64,000 nucleotides of DNA from Corallibacter vietnamensis. GTDB lineage: Bacteria; Bacteroidota; Bacteroidia; Flavobacteriales; Flavobacteriaceae. The stretch is taken from positions 372,001-436,000 of the forward strand of contig NZ_BAABBI010000002.1 of assembly GCF_039537875.1 (NCBI RefSeq), written 5' to 3'. Below the pieces are notes generated by a model, which was not told the origin of the DNA, did no database searches, and saw only the letters and a program-made list of their open reading frames with translations. The position numbers and the translations under genes are program-made. Positions 17,597 to 25,480 of the stretch are shown in pieces (the stretch's first letter is position 1; each line of letters starts with the position of its first letter).

Positions 17597-18751
17597 ATGT
17601 CAGAAGAAAAATTAGGCTTAAATACCATTTGTACACATATAGGGGAAATTAAAGATGAGCAATTTAAAGGTGCTGTGTCTCCAATATATATGTCTACTTC
17701 TTATGCTTTTGAAAATGTTGTTGTAAAGCGTTATCCTCGCTATTTTAATACACCAAATCAAGCTTATTTATCAAAAAAAATAGCAGCTTTAGAACATGCT
17801 GAAGCAGCGATGATTTTTGCATCAGGAATGGCAGCTATTAGCACGGTATTTTTTGCTTTATTAAAAGCAGGAGATCATATAGTGGTTCAAAATACACTAT
17901 ATGGCGGAACAGCAAATTTTATTCGAGAAGAATTCCCAAAGCATGGTATTGAGTTTACGTTTACAAATGGTTATAACGTGTCTGATTTTAGTGCGGCTAT
18001 TAGGCCTAATACTAAAGTGATACATATTGAGACGCCTTCTAATCCGCTATTAACAATAACAGATATTAAAGCGGTTGCTAGTTTGGCTAAATCTAACAAT
18101 ATTATATCTACTATAGATAACACGTTTGCAAGCCCTGTAAATCAAAACCCTATAGACTTAGGGATTGATATTGTAATGCATTCTGCAACCAAATATTTAG
18201 GCGGTCATAGTGATATTTTAGCAGGAGCAGTTGCTAGTTCTAACCAGCATATGGAAACTATATGGAATGTAGGAAAAAATTTAGGAGGTAGCTTGAGTGA
18301 CTTTACTGTTTGGATGCTAGAACGTAGTATAAAAACTTTAGGATTACGTGTTAAAGCACAAAACAGGAATGCAAAAAAGTTAGCAAAATTTCTTCAAGAT
18401 CATGATGCTGTAAAAAAAGTTTATTATCCAGGGTTAAAAAATCACCCGCAACATGCATTAGCCAAATCTCAAATGAAAGGTTTTGGAGGAATGCTTTCTT
18501 TTGAATTAATAGATAGTTTGAATGCTAATGAGTTTTTAAGCGCATTAAAACTTATAAAACCCTCTATGAGTTTAGCTGGTGTTGAAAGTACAATGCTGCT
18601 ACCTTACAGTACTTCACACGCCTTATTAACGCAAGAGCAAAGAGTTGCATTAGGAATAACAAACAATTTGATTCGTTTTTCTGTTGGTATCGAGTCAAAA
18701 CGCGATTTAATGCTAGATATAGAACAAGCTATACAGTCTATTAATAGTTAG
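17597..18751 (+). CDS. Trans-sulfuration PLP enzyme (cystathionine gamma-synthase/methionine gamma-lyase family)
   Basis: About 384 residues from the ATG at 17597. An upstream in-frame ATG at 17507 lies inside the MATE gene and adds a non-family extension. Family blocks are THIGEIKDEQFKGAVSPIY near the N-terminus, EAAMIFASGMAAIS for cofactor phosphate binding, and HSATKYLGGHSDILAG with the PLP lysine at about residue 198. The C-terminus shows SLAGVESTMLLPYSTSH and RFSVGIES. These enzymes join or split sulfur amino acids (cystathionine, homocysteine, methionine). Synthase and lyase cannot be told apart with confidence by eye. It is cytoplasmic and probably tetrameric. Confidence 0.88.
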   Translation: MSEEKLGLNTICTHIGEIKDEQFKGAVSPIYMSTSYAFENVVVKRYPRYFNTPNQAYLSKKIAALEHAEAAMIFASGMAAISTVFFALLKAGDHIVVQNTLYGGTANFIREEFPKHGIEFTFTNGYNVSDFSAAIRPNTKVIHIETPSNPLLTITDIKAVASLAKSNNIISTIDNTFASPVNQNPIDLGIDIVMHSATKYLGGHSDILAGAVASSNQHMETIWNVGKNLGGSLSDFTVWMLERSIKTLGLRVKAQNRNAKKLAKFLQDHDAVKKVYYPGLKNHPQHALAKSQMKGFGGMLSFELIDSLNANEFLSALKLIKPSMSLAGVESTMLLPYSTSHALLTQEQRVALGITNNLIRFSVGIESKRDLMLDIEQAIQSINS

Positions 18752-18797
18752 CAAATGCTTTCAAAAGATTAAATAGAAATTTAAAAAAGTAACTTTC

Positions 18798-19694
18798 ATC
18801 GATTCTAAATTAAATAGTAAACGTTCGTCGCAATACGATTTCAAGGAGCTTTGTCAGGTTTTTCCTGATTTAGAGCCTTTTGTTTTTGATAATAAACAAA
18901 ATCATTTAACTATTGATTTTGCTAACCCAAAAGCCGTAAAAGCACTCAATAGAGCGCTACTATTATCAAATTTTAATATTAAATATTGGGATTTTCCTGA
19001 TACAAATTTATGCCCGCCAATACCAGGACGTTTGATGTATATTGATGCTATTTCAGATTTATTGCTTGATTCTAATATAAAGAAGAATATACACGTTTTA
19101 GATATAGGAACAGGTGCTACCTGCATTTATCCATTATTAGGGTATTCAAAATATCAATGGAATTTTACAGCTACAGATGTAGATAAAACGTCATTAAAGA
19201 ATGCCCAAGTTATCATTGATAAAAATAAACTTAACTCATGCATTTCATTACGCTTTCAAAAAGACGCGTCACATGTTTTTAATGGTATAATACAGTCAGA
19301 AGATTTATTTTCAGTTTCAATGTGCAATCCTCCATTTTATAAATCTGAAAGTGAAGCCAATCAAGCAACAAAAAGAAAGTTGAAAGGGTTAGGGAAATTA
19401 GAAAAGGAAGTGACAAGAAACTTTAGTGGTAACTCAAATGAATTGTGGTATCCAGGAGGCGAAAAGGCATTTTTACATAACTATTTATACCAAAGTTCAC
19501 TTTATAAAAGCAATTGTTTCTGGTTTACAACTTTGGTGTCACAAAAAGAATATATAAAATCAATGAAAACATCATTGAAAAAACTAAATGCCAATAAAAT
19601 TAAAGTTTTAGATATATCATTAGGAAATAAAAAAGTAAGAGTAGTTGCTTGGACATTTTTAACACAAGCAGAGCAAAACAGTTGGAGCAGATAA
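18798..19694 (+). CDS. rlmF: 23S rRNA (adenine-N6)-methyltransferase RlmF, start codon not canonical
   Basis: The frame reads as a complete RlmF. 'RSSQYDFKELCQVFPDLEPF' is the N-terminal block, then DFANPKAVKALNRALL, the hallmark NLCPPIPGR, the SAM-binding LDIGTGATCIYPLLG and the catalytic CNPPFY. RlmF methylates A1618 of 23S rRNA in E. coli. No ATG, GTG or TTG exists in frame between the stop at 18774 and TTG/ATG at 19032/19035, which would delete the first 80 conserved residues. The ATC at 18798 is given as a placeholder start. Either a rare start is used or the gene has lost its start. All catalytic motifs are intact, so recent damage or non-standard initiation both fit. Confidence 0.75.
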   Translation: MDSKLNSKRSSQYDFKELCQVFPDLEPFVFDNKQNHLTIDFANPKAVKALNRALLLSNFNIKYWDFPDTNLCPPIPGRLMYIDAISDLLLDSNIKKNIHVLDIGTGATCIYPLLGYSKYQWNFTATDVDKTSLKNAQVIIDKNKLNSCISLRFQKDASHVFNGIIQSEDLFSVSMCNPPFYKSESEANQATKRKLKGLGKLEKEVTRNFSGNSNELWYPGGEKAFLHNYLYQSSLYKSNCFWFTTLVSQKEYIKSMKTSLKKLNANKIKVLDISLGNKKVRVVAWTFLTQAEQNSWSR

Positions 19695-19759
19695 CAGAAT
19701 GCGTGATATTTTGTAATTTGCCATAGAATAAAACAATTAAGAAAGAGAAAAATAATCAC

Positions 19760-20476
19760 ATGAAATTAGATATACTAGCAATAGGAGCGCACCCAGATGA
19801 TGTAGAATTAGGCTGTGGAGCAACTATTGCAAAAGAAATAGCCAATGGAAAAAAAGTTGGTATTATAGACCTTACAAGAGGAGAATTAGGAACTAGAGGA
19901 ACAGCAGAGACTAGAAAGGAAGAAGCAGAAAACGCTGCAAAAATTTTAGGAGTGTCTGTGCGAGAGAATTTAGGGTTTGCTGACGGGTTTTTTGTTAATG
20001 ATAAAGAGCATCAGCTTGCTATTATAAAAATGATAAGAAAATATCAACCAGAAATAGTGCTTTGTAATGCTATTGATGATAGACATATAGATCATGGAAA
20101 AGGCAGTAAACTTGTAAGTGATGCTTGTTTTTTAAGTGGGCTTATAAAAATAGAGACAAGTGAAGATAAAAAACCTCAAGAGCCATGGAGGCCAAAACAT
20201 GTTTATCATTATATACAATGGAAACATATAGAACCAGATTTAGTGGTAGATATTTCAGAATTTATTGATGTAAAAATGAAGGCTGTAATGGCTTATAAAA
20301 CACAGTTTTACAATCCTGATGAGAAAGGACCACAAACACCAATATCTAGCAAAAACTTTACTGATAGTATTAATTACAGAGCTAGAGATTTAGGTAGGTT
20401 AGTAGGTGTTGAGTATGCAGAAGGGTTTACCGTAGAGCGCTATGTGTCAGTGAATAGCTTATTTGATATAAAATAA
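19760..20476 (+). CDS. bshB1: Bacillithiol biosynthesis deacetylase BshB1
   Basis: 238 residues. LAIGAHPDDVELGCGATIA near the N-terminus is the zinc-binding motif of LmbE/PIG-L enzymes. DLTRGELGTRGTAETRKEEA and ENLGFADGFF are characteristic of BshB1, and CNAIDDRHIDHGKGS supplies the remaining His. It deacetylates N-acetylglucosaminyl malate to glucosaminyl malate in synthesis of the low-molecular-weight thiol bacillithiol. It is cytoplasmic, without a signal peptide, unlike the exported PIG-L at 4238. It lies 65 bp after rlmF and upstream of tRNA-His. Confidence 0.93.
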   Translation: MKLDILAIGAHPDDVELGCGATIAKEIANGKKVGIIDLTRGELGTRGTAETRKEEAENAAKILGVSVRENLGFADGFFVNDKEHQLAIIKMIRKYQPEIVLCNAIDDRHIDHGKGSKLVSDACFLSGLIKIETSEDKKPQEPWRPKHVYHYIQWKHIEPDLVVDISEFIDVKMKAVMAYKTQFYNPDEKGPQTPISSKNFTDSINYRARDLGRLVGVEYAEGFTVERYVSVNSLFDIK

Positions 20477-20490
20477 ATTGAAAAAAGGTT

Positions 20491-20520
20491 TTGTAGAAAA
20501 AAGGAAATGATTTACATTTG
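20491..20520 (+). promoter_or_regulatory. Consensus Bacteroidota promoter for tRNA-His
   Basis: TTG at 20491-20493, then 19 bases, then TACATTTG at 20513-20520. This is an exact fit to the TTG-N19-TAnnTTTG consensus, 16 bases ahead of the tRNA. It is the best promoter in the window. Confidence 0.8.
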
Positions 20521-20536
20521 CAGTCCTAATTAAAAT

Positions 20537-20611
20537 GGTGGTTGTAGCTCAGTTGGTTAGAGCGCCTGATTGTGGTTCAGGAGGTCGTCGGTTCGAGACC
20601 GATCTTCCACC
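20537..20611 (+). tRNA. tRNA-His (anticodon GTG)
   Basis: The cloverleaf has TAGCTCAGTTGGTTAGAGC as D arm, an anticodon arm CCTGATTGTGGTTCAGG with GTG, and GTCGGTTCGAGACCGAT as T arm. A G at 20537 can be the extra G(-1) that pairs with discriminator C at 20611, a tRNA-His identity element. CCA is not encoded. In the acceptor stem, positions 5-68 and 6-67 appear as two adjacent T-T oppositions, which is odd and may be a lineage trait. Confidence 0.93.
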
Positions 20612-20619
20612 CAAAAGAC

Positions 20620-20651
20620 AAAGCTTCACAGAAATGTGGAGCTTTTTTTGT
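20620..20651 (+). terminator. Intrinsic terminator after tRNA-His
   Basis: Stem AAAGCTtCACA / TGTGgAGCTTT around a GAAA tetraloop, followed by a run of T. It ends the tRNA-His transcript. Confidence 0.8.
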
Positions 20652-20671
20652 GTTTAAAACTTAAGAGGTTA

Positions 20672-21382
20672 TTAGTTTATGTTTTGTTTTTTTAAAACGT
20701 AAAAAACTTGAGAATTCATAAATCCATAAAGAAACTTAAAAGGTGAGTATTCTTTTTTTATAACTTTTAATCCAGCATCATCAAATAAGGCTTCTAAATT
20801 TTTATGATTAAAGCCTATATGAGTACCAATGTATCCTTCTTCTTGTCGAGGAATTTTTAATCCCAAAAAAGATTTAAAGATATTCTTTAAGGTTGCATCT
20901 TCTTTATTTTGACCAATACAAAATCGGATTATATTTTTTGTTAATCCAGAAAAACCTATTTCTAAAGGAACAGATATAACAATCTTTCCAGAGTCTTTAG
21001 TTCGTTTTTTAAGCTCCTGTAGGTGTTTTTTCTGATTTTTGATAGAGAAGTGCTCTAATACTTCTTGGCAACTTACTATGTCAAACTCTAGAGAGTTCAA
21101 CGTAGATAAGTTTGATGTTATGGAGATGTTTTTGAGGTTATTCTCTTTAATGGTTGTTTTTAATTCTTCAAACATAAAATCTAAAGGATCATAACCATAC
21201 AGTTTTACATTTTTATGAGCATCGTTAAGACATTTTAATAAATAGCCGTCACCTGTTCCAAAATCTAATAAAGATTGATTTGCTTTTAAATCTATAAGCT
21301 TAATAGTGACATCAAATCGTTTTTGATGTGAAAATCTTTTTATTAGAGATTTGTTGTTTCTAGTATATTCAGCGTACGCCAT
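20672..21382 (-). CDS. Class I SAM-dependent methyltransferase
   Basis: 236 residues. The SAM-binding motif I is LLDFGTGDGYLLKCL (residues about 38-52), followed by the acidic motif II KLYGYDPLDFM and motif IV-like FDIVSCQEVLEHF. These are typical of the Methyltransf_11/23 small-molecule or glycolipid methyltransferases. The C-terminus ends in a hydrophobic aromatic stretch (FKFLYGFMNSQVFYVL), which might contact membrane. The substrate is unknown. It converges on tRNA-His and appears as a single gene. Confidence 0.8.
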   Translation of the reverse strand: MAYAEYTRNNKSLIKRFSHQKRFDVTIKLIDLKANQSLLDFGTGDGYLLKCLNDAHKNVKLYGYDPLDFMFEELKTTIKENNLKNISITSNLSTLNSLEFDIVSCQEVLEHFSIKNQKKHLQELKKRTKDSGKIVISVPLEIGFSGLTKNIIRFCIGQNKEDATLKNIFKSFLGLKIPRQEEGYIGTHIGFNHKNLEALFDDAGLKVIKKEYSPFKFLYGFMNSQVFYVLKKQNIN

Positions 21383-21414
21383 AATTGCTAATAATGAGGT
21401 GTAAACTTAATAAA

Positions 21415-21452
21415 ATAAAAAAGCTTTCCTTACAATGGAAAGCTTTTTTATA
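21415..21452 (-). terminator. Intrinsic terminator after the M28 peptidase gene
   Basis: Stem AAAGCTTTCC / GGAAAGCTTT with a seven-base loop and T-runs on both strands. It lies 20 bp past the M28 stop on the minus strand. Confidence 0.85.
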
Positions 21453-21472
21453 TATAATGTAAATCAAAAAGT

Positions 21473-23026
21473 TTATTCAGGCTTTTTGTCAACTGTAATT
21501 TTATTACTTCTATTAGCAAGTTCCCAAGCTGTGTAAAAAATAAGACGTGTTCTATTTTCTAACAAATCGTATTCTATTTTATCAGGAGTGTCAGATGGTT
21601 TGTGGTAATCTGCATGAGTACCATTAAAATAGAATATTACAGGAATATTGTTTTTTGCAAAATTATAATGATCAGATCTGTAATAAAAACGGTTTGGATC
21701 ATTATCATCATTATAGGTGTAGTCAAAATTAATTTTAGTGTACTTGTTGTTCACTTCTTCTGAAATATTATGAAGTTCGGTACTTAATTTATCACTTCCT
21801 ATTAAGTAAAGATAGTTTCTGTCATCCTCATGTTTAGGATCAACTCTACCAATCATGTCTATATTTAAATCAGCAATAGTGTTTTCTAAAGGAAAAATAG
21901 GGTCTGTATCTGTGTAATATTTAGAACCTAATAATCCTTTTTCTTCACCGGTAACATGTAAGAATAAAATAGAGCGTTTAGGCGTATAACCATCTTTCAT
22001 AGCTGTTTTAAATGCTTCAGCAATTTCTAAAACAGCAACAGTTCCAGAGCCATCATCATCAGCGCCATTGTATATTTCACCATTTTTTATACCCTCGTGG
22101 TCTAAATGAGCAGATATAACAATAATCTCATCTGGTTTTTCGCTACCTTTTATAAAAGCAGCAACGTTTTCTGAAGTAAACTCTTTAGCTACTTTTTTAT
22201 AGGCAATGCTTATAGGTTTCTTTATTGTTGTAGCTTTATCGTTGGTTTCTATATCGCTTAAAATTGATGAGGCTAATTTGTTGTCTATTAAAAAATATAA
22301 CATGTTTTCAGCATCATCATTTAGAGACATTCTTGATCTTGAAGCACCAAAACGTAATTTAGCCATTGAATAAATTTCTGGGTAATAGAAAAGTACGGCA
22401 GCAGCTCCTTTTTCTATAGCAACATCTCTTTTTGAAGCAAAAGCTTGTCTGAAATTAGACCATTTAGATGTTTCGCTAGTACCGCTTATAACATAAGTAC
22501 CATCAGGATTTTTTGGTTCGCCAGCTTTGATTAAAACAACTTTTCCTTTTACGTCAATATCTTTGTAACTAGAGTATTTATCATCTTCAATCCCGAAATC
22601 TGCAAAGATAACTTCATTAGCATTAATGTTTATATCATTACTTGTAGATACAGATAAGAAATCGTCTGTAATATTAAAAGCTTCTCCGTTAAAAGAAAGT
22701 GCTACATTAGGTATATCTAGTATTTCTAGTGGTACTTCTTGAAAATAATTGTTGTCTGGAAGCGCAGAAGGAATATTTAATGCTACATACTGATCTTTAA
22801 GATAGTTTACAGCCATTTTTTGCCCTGGTTCTCCAGTTTCTCTACCCGCAAATTCATCTGAAGCATATGTGTAGAGTAGGTCTTTTAATTCTGCAGATGT
22901 AATAGTGTTTGCGTAAGTTGTTGGGTTTGCAGTAGCAGCATCTTTAGTTTTTGCTGGCTTTTCTTGAGTTGACCCACAACCAAACATTAATAACGCAGTA
23001 CTTAATATAAGGTAAGTGTTTTTCAT
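21473..23026 (-). CDS. M28 family metallopeptidase lipoprotein
   Basis: 517 residues. The leader ends in a lipobox (LMFGC), so it is a predicted lipoprotein. A PA-like inserted domain occupies about residues 130-290. The M28 zinc-peptidase domain follows, with VISAHLDHEGI, the bridging Asp in NGADDDGSGTVAVLEIA, the catalytic Glu pair in HVTGEEKGLLGSKYY, DMIGRVD and the last His in YRSDHYNFAKNNIP. The family contains aminopeptidases and carboxypeptidases with two zinc ions. It likely digests peptides in the periplasm or at the surface. Upstream, 23027-23172 is AT-rich and holds its promoter. Confidence 0.92.
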   Translation of the reverse strand: MKNTYLILSTALLMFGCGSTQEKPAKTKDAATANPTTYANTITSAELKDLLYTYASDEFAGRETGEPGQKMAVNYLKDQYVALNIPSALPDNNYFQEVPLEILDIPNVALSFNGEAFNITDDFLSVSTSNDININANEVIFADFGIEDDKYSSYKDIDVKGKVVLIKAGEPKNPDGTYVISGTSETSKWSNFRQAFASKRDVAIEKGAAAVLFYYPEIYSMAKLRFGASRSRMSLNDDAENMLYFLIDNKLASSILSDIETNDKATTIKKPISIAYKKVAKEFTSENVAAFIKGSEKPDEIIVISAHLDHEGIKNGEIYNGADDDGSGTVAVLEIAEAFKTAMKDGYTPKRSILFLHVTGEEKGLLGSKYYTDTDPIFPLENTIADLNIDMIGRVDPKHEDDRNYLYLIGSDKLSTELHNISEEVNNKYTKINFDYTYNDDNDPNRFYYRSDHYNFAKNNIPVIFYFNGTHADYHKPSDTPDKIEYDLLENRTRLIFYTAWELANRSNKITVDKKPE

Positions 23027-23172
23027 TATTTATAGTTGTTGAAAATTGAAATGTATTGTAAATTATATAAAAAGGGTTGAAAACAGCCTATTTATTTTGC
23101 GATATTACAAAAAAAAGAAAGATTTATTGGTTTAATGTAAGGTTGTTTTAACAAACTTTAACAAACTCCTAA

Positions 23173-23209
23173 ATAAAAAAAGATAGCCTTTATACAAGCT
23201 ATCTTTTTA
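23173..23209 (-). terminator. Intrinsic terminator after the 113-residue membrane protein gene
   Basis: Stem AAAAAGATAGC / GCTATCTTTTT with a short loop and T-rich tail on the minus strand, just downstream of the gene ending at 23230. Confidence 0.8.
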
Positions 23210-23229
23210 AAAATTTGTTGTTGTTATGT

Positions 23230-23571
23230 TTATTCGATATCAATGTCTTCTAAATCTAAACCTTCTAGTTCTTCAATAGCTTCTTCTTCTGAAGCTTTTT
23301 CTTTTTCCTGAAGTTCTTCAGTATTACCAACTTTTGTTTCAGTAAAAACAGCTTTGTAACTAGCAAATGATAAAGCTATGATAGTAAGTAAAAAGATTAA
23401 AACAACTGTTTTTTTTGAGGTGCCAGATTTATTTGACATTACAAAAGCAATAAATCCACAAATAAAAGCTATTGCTGCAGGTATAAATGCTAAATTAGAA
23501 AGTGGTAATAAAGCTAATAAAACAGCTAGAACAGCAGAAATAATTCCTAAAATTATAAATAGTTTTCTCAT
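23230..23571 (-). CDS. Small membrane protein with acidic tail
   Basis: 113 residues with three hydrophobic helices (about 3-22, 27-45, 55-72). A strongly acidic C-terminus follows (residues about 85-113, dominated by Glu and Asp, ending LEGLDLEDIDIE). No family is recognised. The start follows the DUF3108 gene stop by only 4 bp on the same strand, so the two genes are probably co-transcribed and end at the hairpin at 23173-23209. The acidic tail would face the cytoplasm or periplasm depending on topology, which cannot be fixed here. Confidence 0.75.
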   Translation of the reverse strand: MRKLFIILGIISAVLAVLLALLPLSNLAFIPAAIAFICGFIAFVMSNKSGTSKKTVVLIFLLTIIALSFASYKAVFTETKVGNTEELQEKEKASEEEAIEELEGLDLEDIDIE

Positions 23572-23575
23572 AAGT

Positions 23576-24355
23576 TTAATTTTTTAAGCCTGTTGCAGAT
23601 TTAATTTTTAATTCACCATTTCCAACAGGGATTTTGAATTTAGCATACACAGGAATTTTGTTTGAATCTGCAGTAAGCCATATCAAATTGTCGTTAGATC
23701 CTTTTAAAACGTCACTATTACTTAATGAAATAGCAAGTTTGTAGCAATTTTTTTTACCAATTGATGTGTTAATGGTTTCGGTTCCAAGGTATCTAAAGTT
23801 TACCGTGTTTTCTTCATTATCAAAAATAACAGTAAAAGATTTTGTTGTTCCTGTAGCGTAGCTAGAAAAATCAAGTGTTCTTAATTTGTACAACGTGCTA
23901 ACTAAGTCTCTAGTAGCGCTACCAATCTTGATTGTTTTATTTTCTTCCCAGAATTTACCGTCTTTTCTTTTTTTACGTTTTAAGCTTTTTACAGTACCTG
24001 TTTTATGACTGTATTTGTATTGCATAAACTTGTAATAACCACCTTCGCTAATATCTCTTTTGTAAAGGTAAGGTGTTAGTGTTTTTGGGCTAACATAACT
24101 TTCGTATAAATCACGAATTTTAAAAAAACTATCCCATTTACTGTAAGTTGTAGCTGTACATTTTAGCCTAAGTAGTGTAGCGCTAGATGTTTTTACTTCA
24201 CTGGTTTGCATAGTAACTTCAGCTAAATCAGTTAAGATGCCTGACATATTATATGATGCAGTATAAGTAAGTTTTTCTGAATTACCAACAGCAGAGTTTT
24301 GTGCTTGTGTAAATACAGTAACAAATAACAACATTAAGGTAGTGATAAGACGCAT
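23576..24355 (-). CDS. DUF3108 domain-containing exported protein
   Basis: About 259 residues from the ATG at 24355, which begins a signal peptide (RLITTLMLLFVTVFTQAQ). An in-frame ATG at 24394 would add 13 residues ahead of it. The body matches DUF3108: 'KLTYTASYNMSGILTDLAEVT', 'YESYVSPKTLTPYLYKRDI', and a terminal 'LIWLTADSNKIPVYAKFKIP GNGEL'-type region. It is predicted to be a periplasmic beta-sandwich protein of unknown function. It is first gene of a pair with the small membrane protein at 23230. Confidence 0.82.
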   Translation of the reverse strand: MRLITTLMLLFVTVFTQAQNSAVGNSEKLTYTASYNMSGILTDLAEVTMQTSEVKTSSATLLRLKCTATTYSKWDSFFKIRDLYESYVSPKTLTPYLYKRDISEGGYYKFMQYKYSHKTGTVKSLKRKKRKDGKFWEENKTIKIGSATRDLVSTLYKLRTLDFSSYATGTTKSFTVIFDNEENTVNFRYLGTETINTSIGKKNCYKLAISLSNSDVLKGSNDNLIWLTADSNKIPVYAKFKIPVGNGELKIKSATGLKN

Positions 24356-24518
24356 ATTTTTTTCATTTAGAAATAATAACGAAATAGTTATCATTTATTG
24401 TGCCGAAAATACAATTGTAAAGATTAGTATACTAATTTTTTAAAATGAAATATCTAAAATATATTTTATTAACTTTATTATCTATAAACTAACTTATTAC
24501 TGTAAAAAAAACTAAACT

Positions 24519-24917
24519 ATGATTAAAAAAGTATTTGCCTTATTGATGTTTATTGTGTGTTATAGTAACAACACTTTTTCTCAACAAACAGAAGCAATAG
24601 CTTATTTAGGAAAAACCCTTAACGTCCCCGAACCGCTAAAAACAAACGAAAGGTTTTTTAAGTTTGAATATAATATGGCAGAAGCAAGAAAAGCGTTTTT
24701 AGCAAAAGATTATGAACGAACAGTTTATTATGTGAAAACAGCTGAAAGAGATGGAATTCATAGTAGCGCTTTTTGGTTTTATTTAGCAATTTCTAAACTA
24801 AATTTAGGAGATGAAGGTGCTGGAAAAAAATACTTGAAAATAGGTTTTGCAGAACAAGGTTGCTGGGAGTGTGGAGAAGCTTTTGAAAAAATCTTTGGTG
24901 AAAAATTAAAATATTAA
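24519..24917 (+). CDS. Exported small TPR-like protein
   Basis: 132 residues with a signal peptide ending near TFSQQ (about residue 22). The remainder is helical, with a repeat resembling TPR helices (ARKAFLAKDYERTVYYVKTAE, then HSSAFWFYLAISKLNLGDE). A CWEC pair near the C-terminus (QGCWECGEAFEKIFG) could form a disulfide. No named family is recognised. It is monocistronic, ending in the terminator that directly abuts the left end of the genomic island. Confidence 0.7.
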   Translation: MIKKVFALLMFIVCYSNNTFSQQTEAIAYLGKTLNVPEPLKTNERFFKFEYNMAEARKAFLAKDYERTVYYVKTAERDGIHSSAFWFYLAISKLNLGDEGAGKKYLKIGFAEQGCWECGEAFEKIFGEKLKY

Positions 24918-24928
24918 TAAATAATAAA

Positions 24929-24960
24929 AAAAACCCGTAATGTTTAAATTACGGGTTTTT
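24929..24960. terminator. Strong terminator at the chromosome/island junction
   Basis: Perfect stem AAAACCCGTAAT / ATTACGGGTTTT with a short loop and T-run. It ends the 24519 gene. Before integration it would have lain directly beyond the tRNA-Ser 3' end and could have terminated that transcript from the other strand. Confidence 0.85.
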
Positions 24961-24973
24961 GCGGAGAAAGAGG
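24961..24973. repeat. Left attachment repeat of the island
   Basis: GCGGAGAAAGAGG is identical to 46752-46764, which is the 3' end of tRNA-Ser (discriminator, acceptor 3' strand and start of the T stem on the opposite strand). The flanking bases differ, so the repeat is exactly 13 bp. Confidence 0.85.
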
Positions 24974-25032
24974 TAAGTGAACCTATCTCTTAATGCCTTT
25001 ATTTATTACTGTTTCAGTCCTGTACCATTATG

Positions 25033-25052
25033 AGGTCACCTAATAGGTCACC
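25033..25052. repeat. Paired AGGTCACC motifs, candidate integrase arm sites (left end)
   Basis: AGGTCACC at 25033-25040 and again at 25045-25052, a 12-bp period. The same motif pair with the same period occurs at 46631-46650 near the other end. Confidence 0.65.
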
Positions 25053-25081
25053 TTTAAAACCTTGTGTTAAAGATACGAAAT

Positions 25082-25270
25082 TTACTTGATTAATCCTCGT
25101 ACTTTACTGATTTCAAAGCCCATAAAGTCGCAAAATTCATCAATAGTAACTAATTGGTGTGACTCTTTGTTAAGGTGCTCTTTAATCTTATTGATTATAG
25201 TTCTACCATAACGCTCACTTTTACCTGTTACCACTTGCACGTCTTTAGGGTAAATACAGATTCTACTCAT
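25082..25270 (-). CDS. Small conserved hypothetical protein at the island's left end
   Basis: 62 residues, basic N-terminal half ('IYPKDVQVVTGKSERYGRTI') then a helical C-terminus ('TIDEFCDFMGFEISKVRGLIK'). From memory, proteins of this type recur in Flavobacteriia near mobile or accessory regions and look like small DNA-associated proteins, but I know no assigned function. It starts at 25270 and reads toward the left attachment repeat. It could act as a recombination directionality factor, which is only a guess from position. Confidence 0.6.
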   Translation of the reverse strand: MSRICIYPKDVQVVTGKSERYGRTIINKIKEHLNKESHQLVTIDEFCDFMGFEISKVRGLIK

Positions 25271-25480
25271 TCACTTTAAATTTAAAATTAATACTCTAAC
25301 TATACTTTAGCTATACCGTAGCTGTAAAGCTCTTATATACAATATACGACAATTTTCACAATGAAAAAACTATCTATTTCGGAAGTTTTGGCAAGTTATA
25401 AACACTTCGGAAGCTCTTATAACCAGTGTGTTAGATATGTTCGTATATTTAAATATTCATCATCAAAAAATATAATTGTT

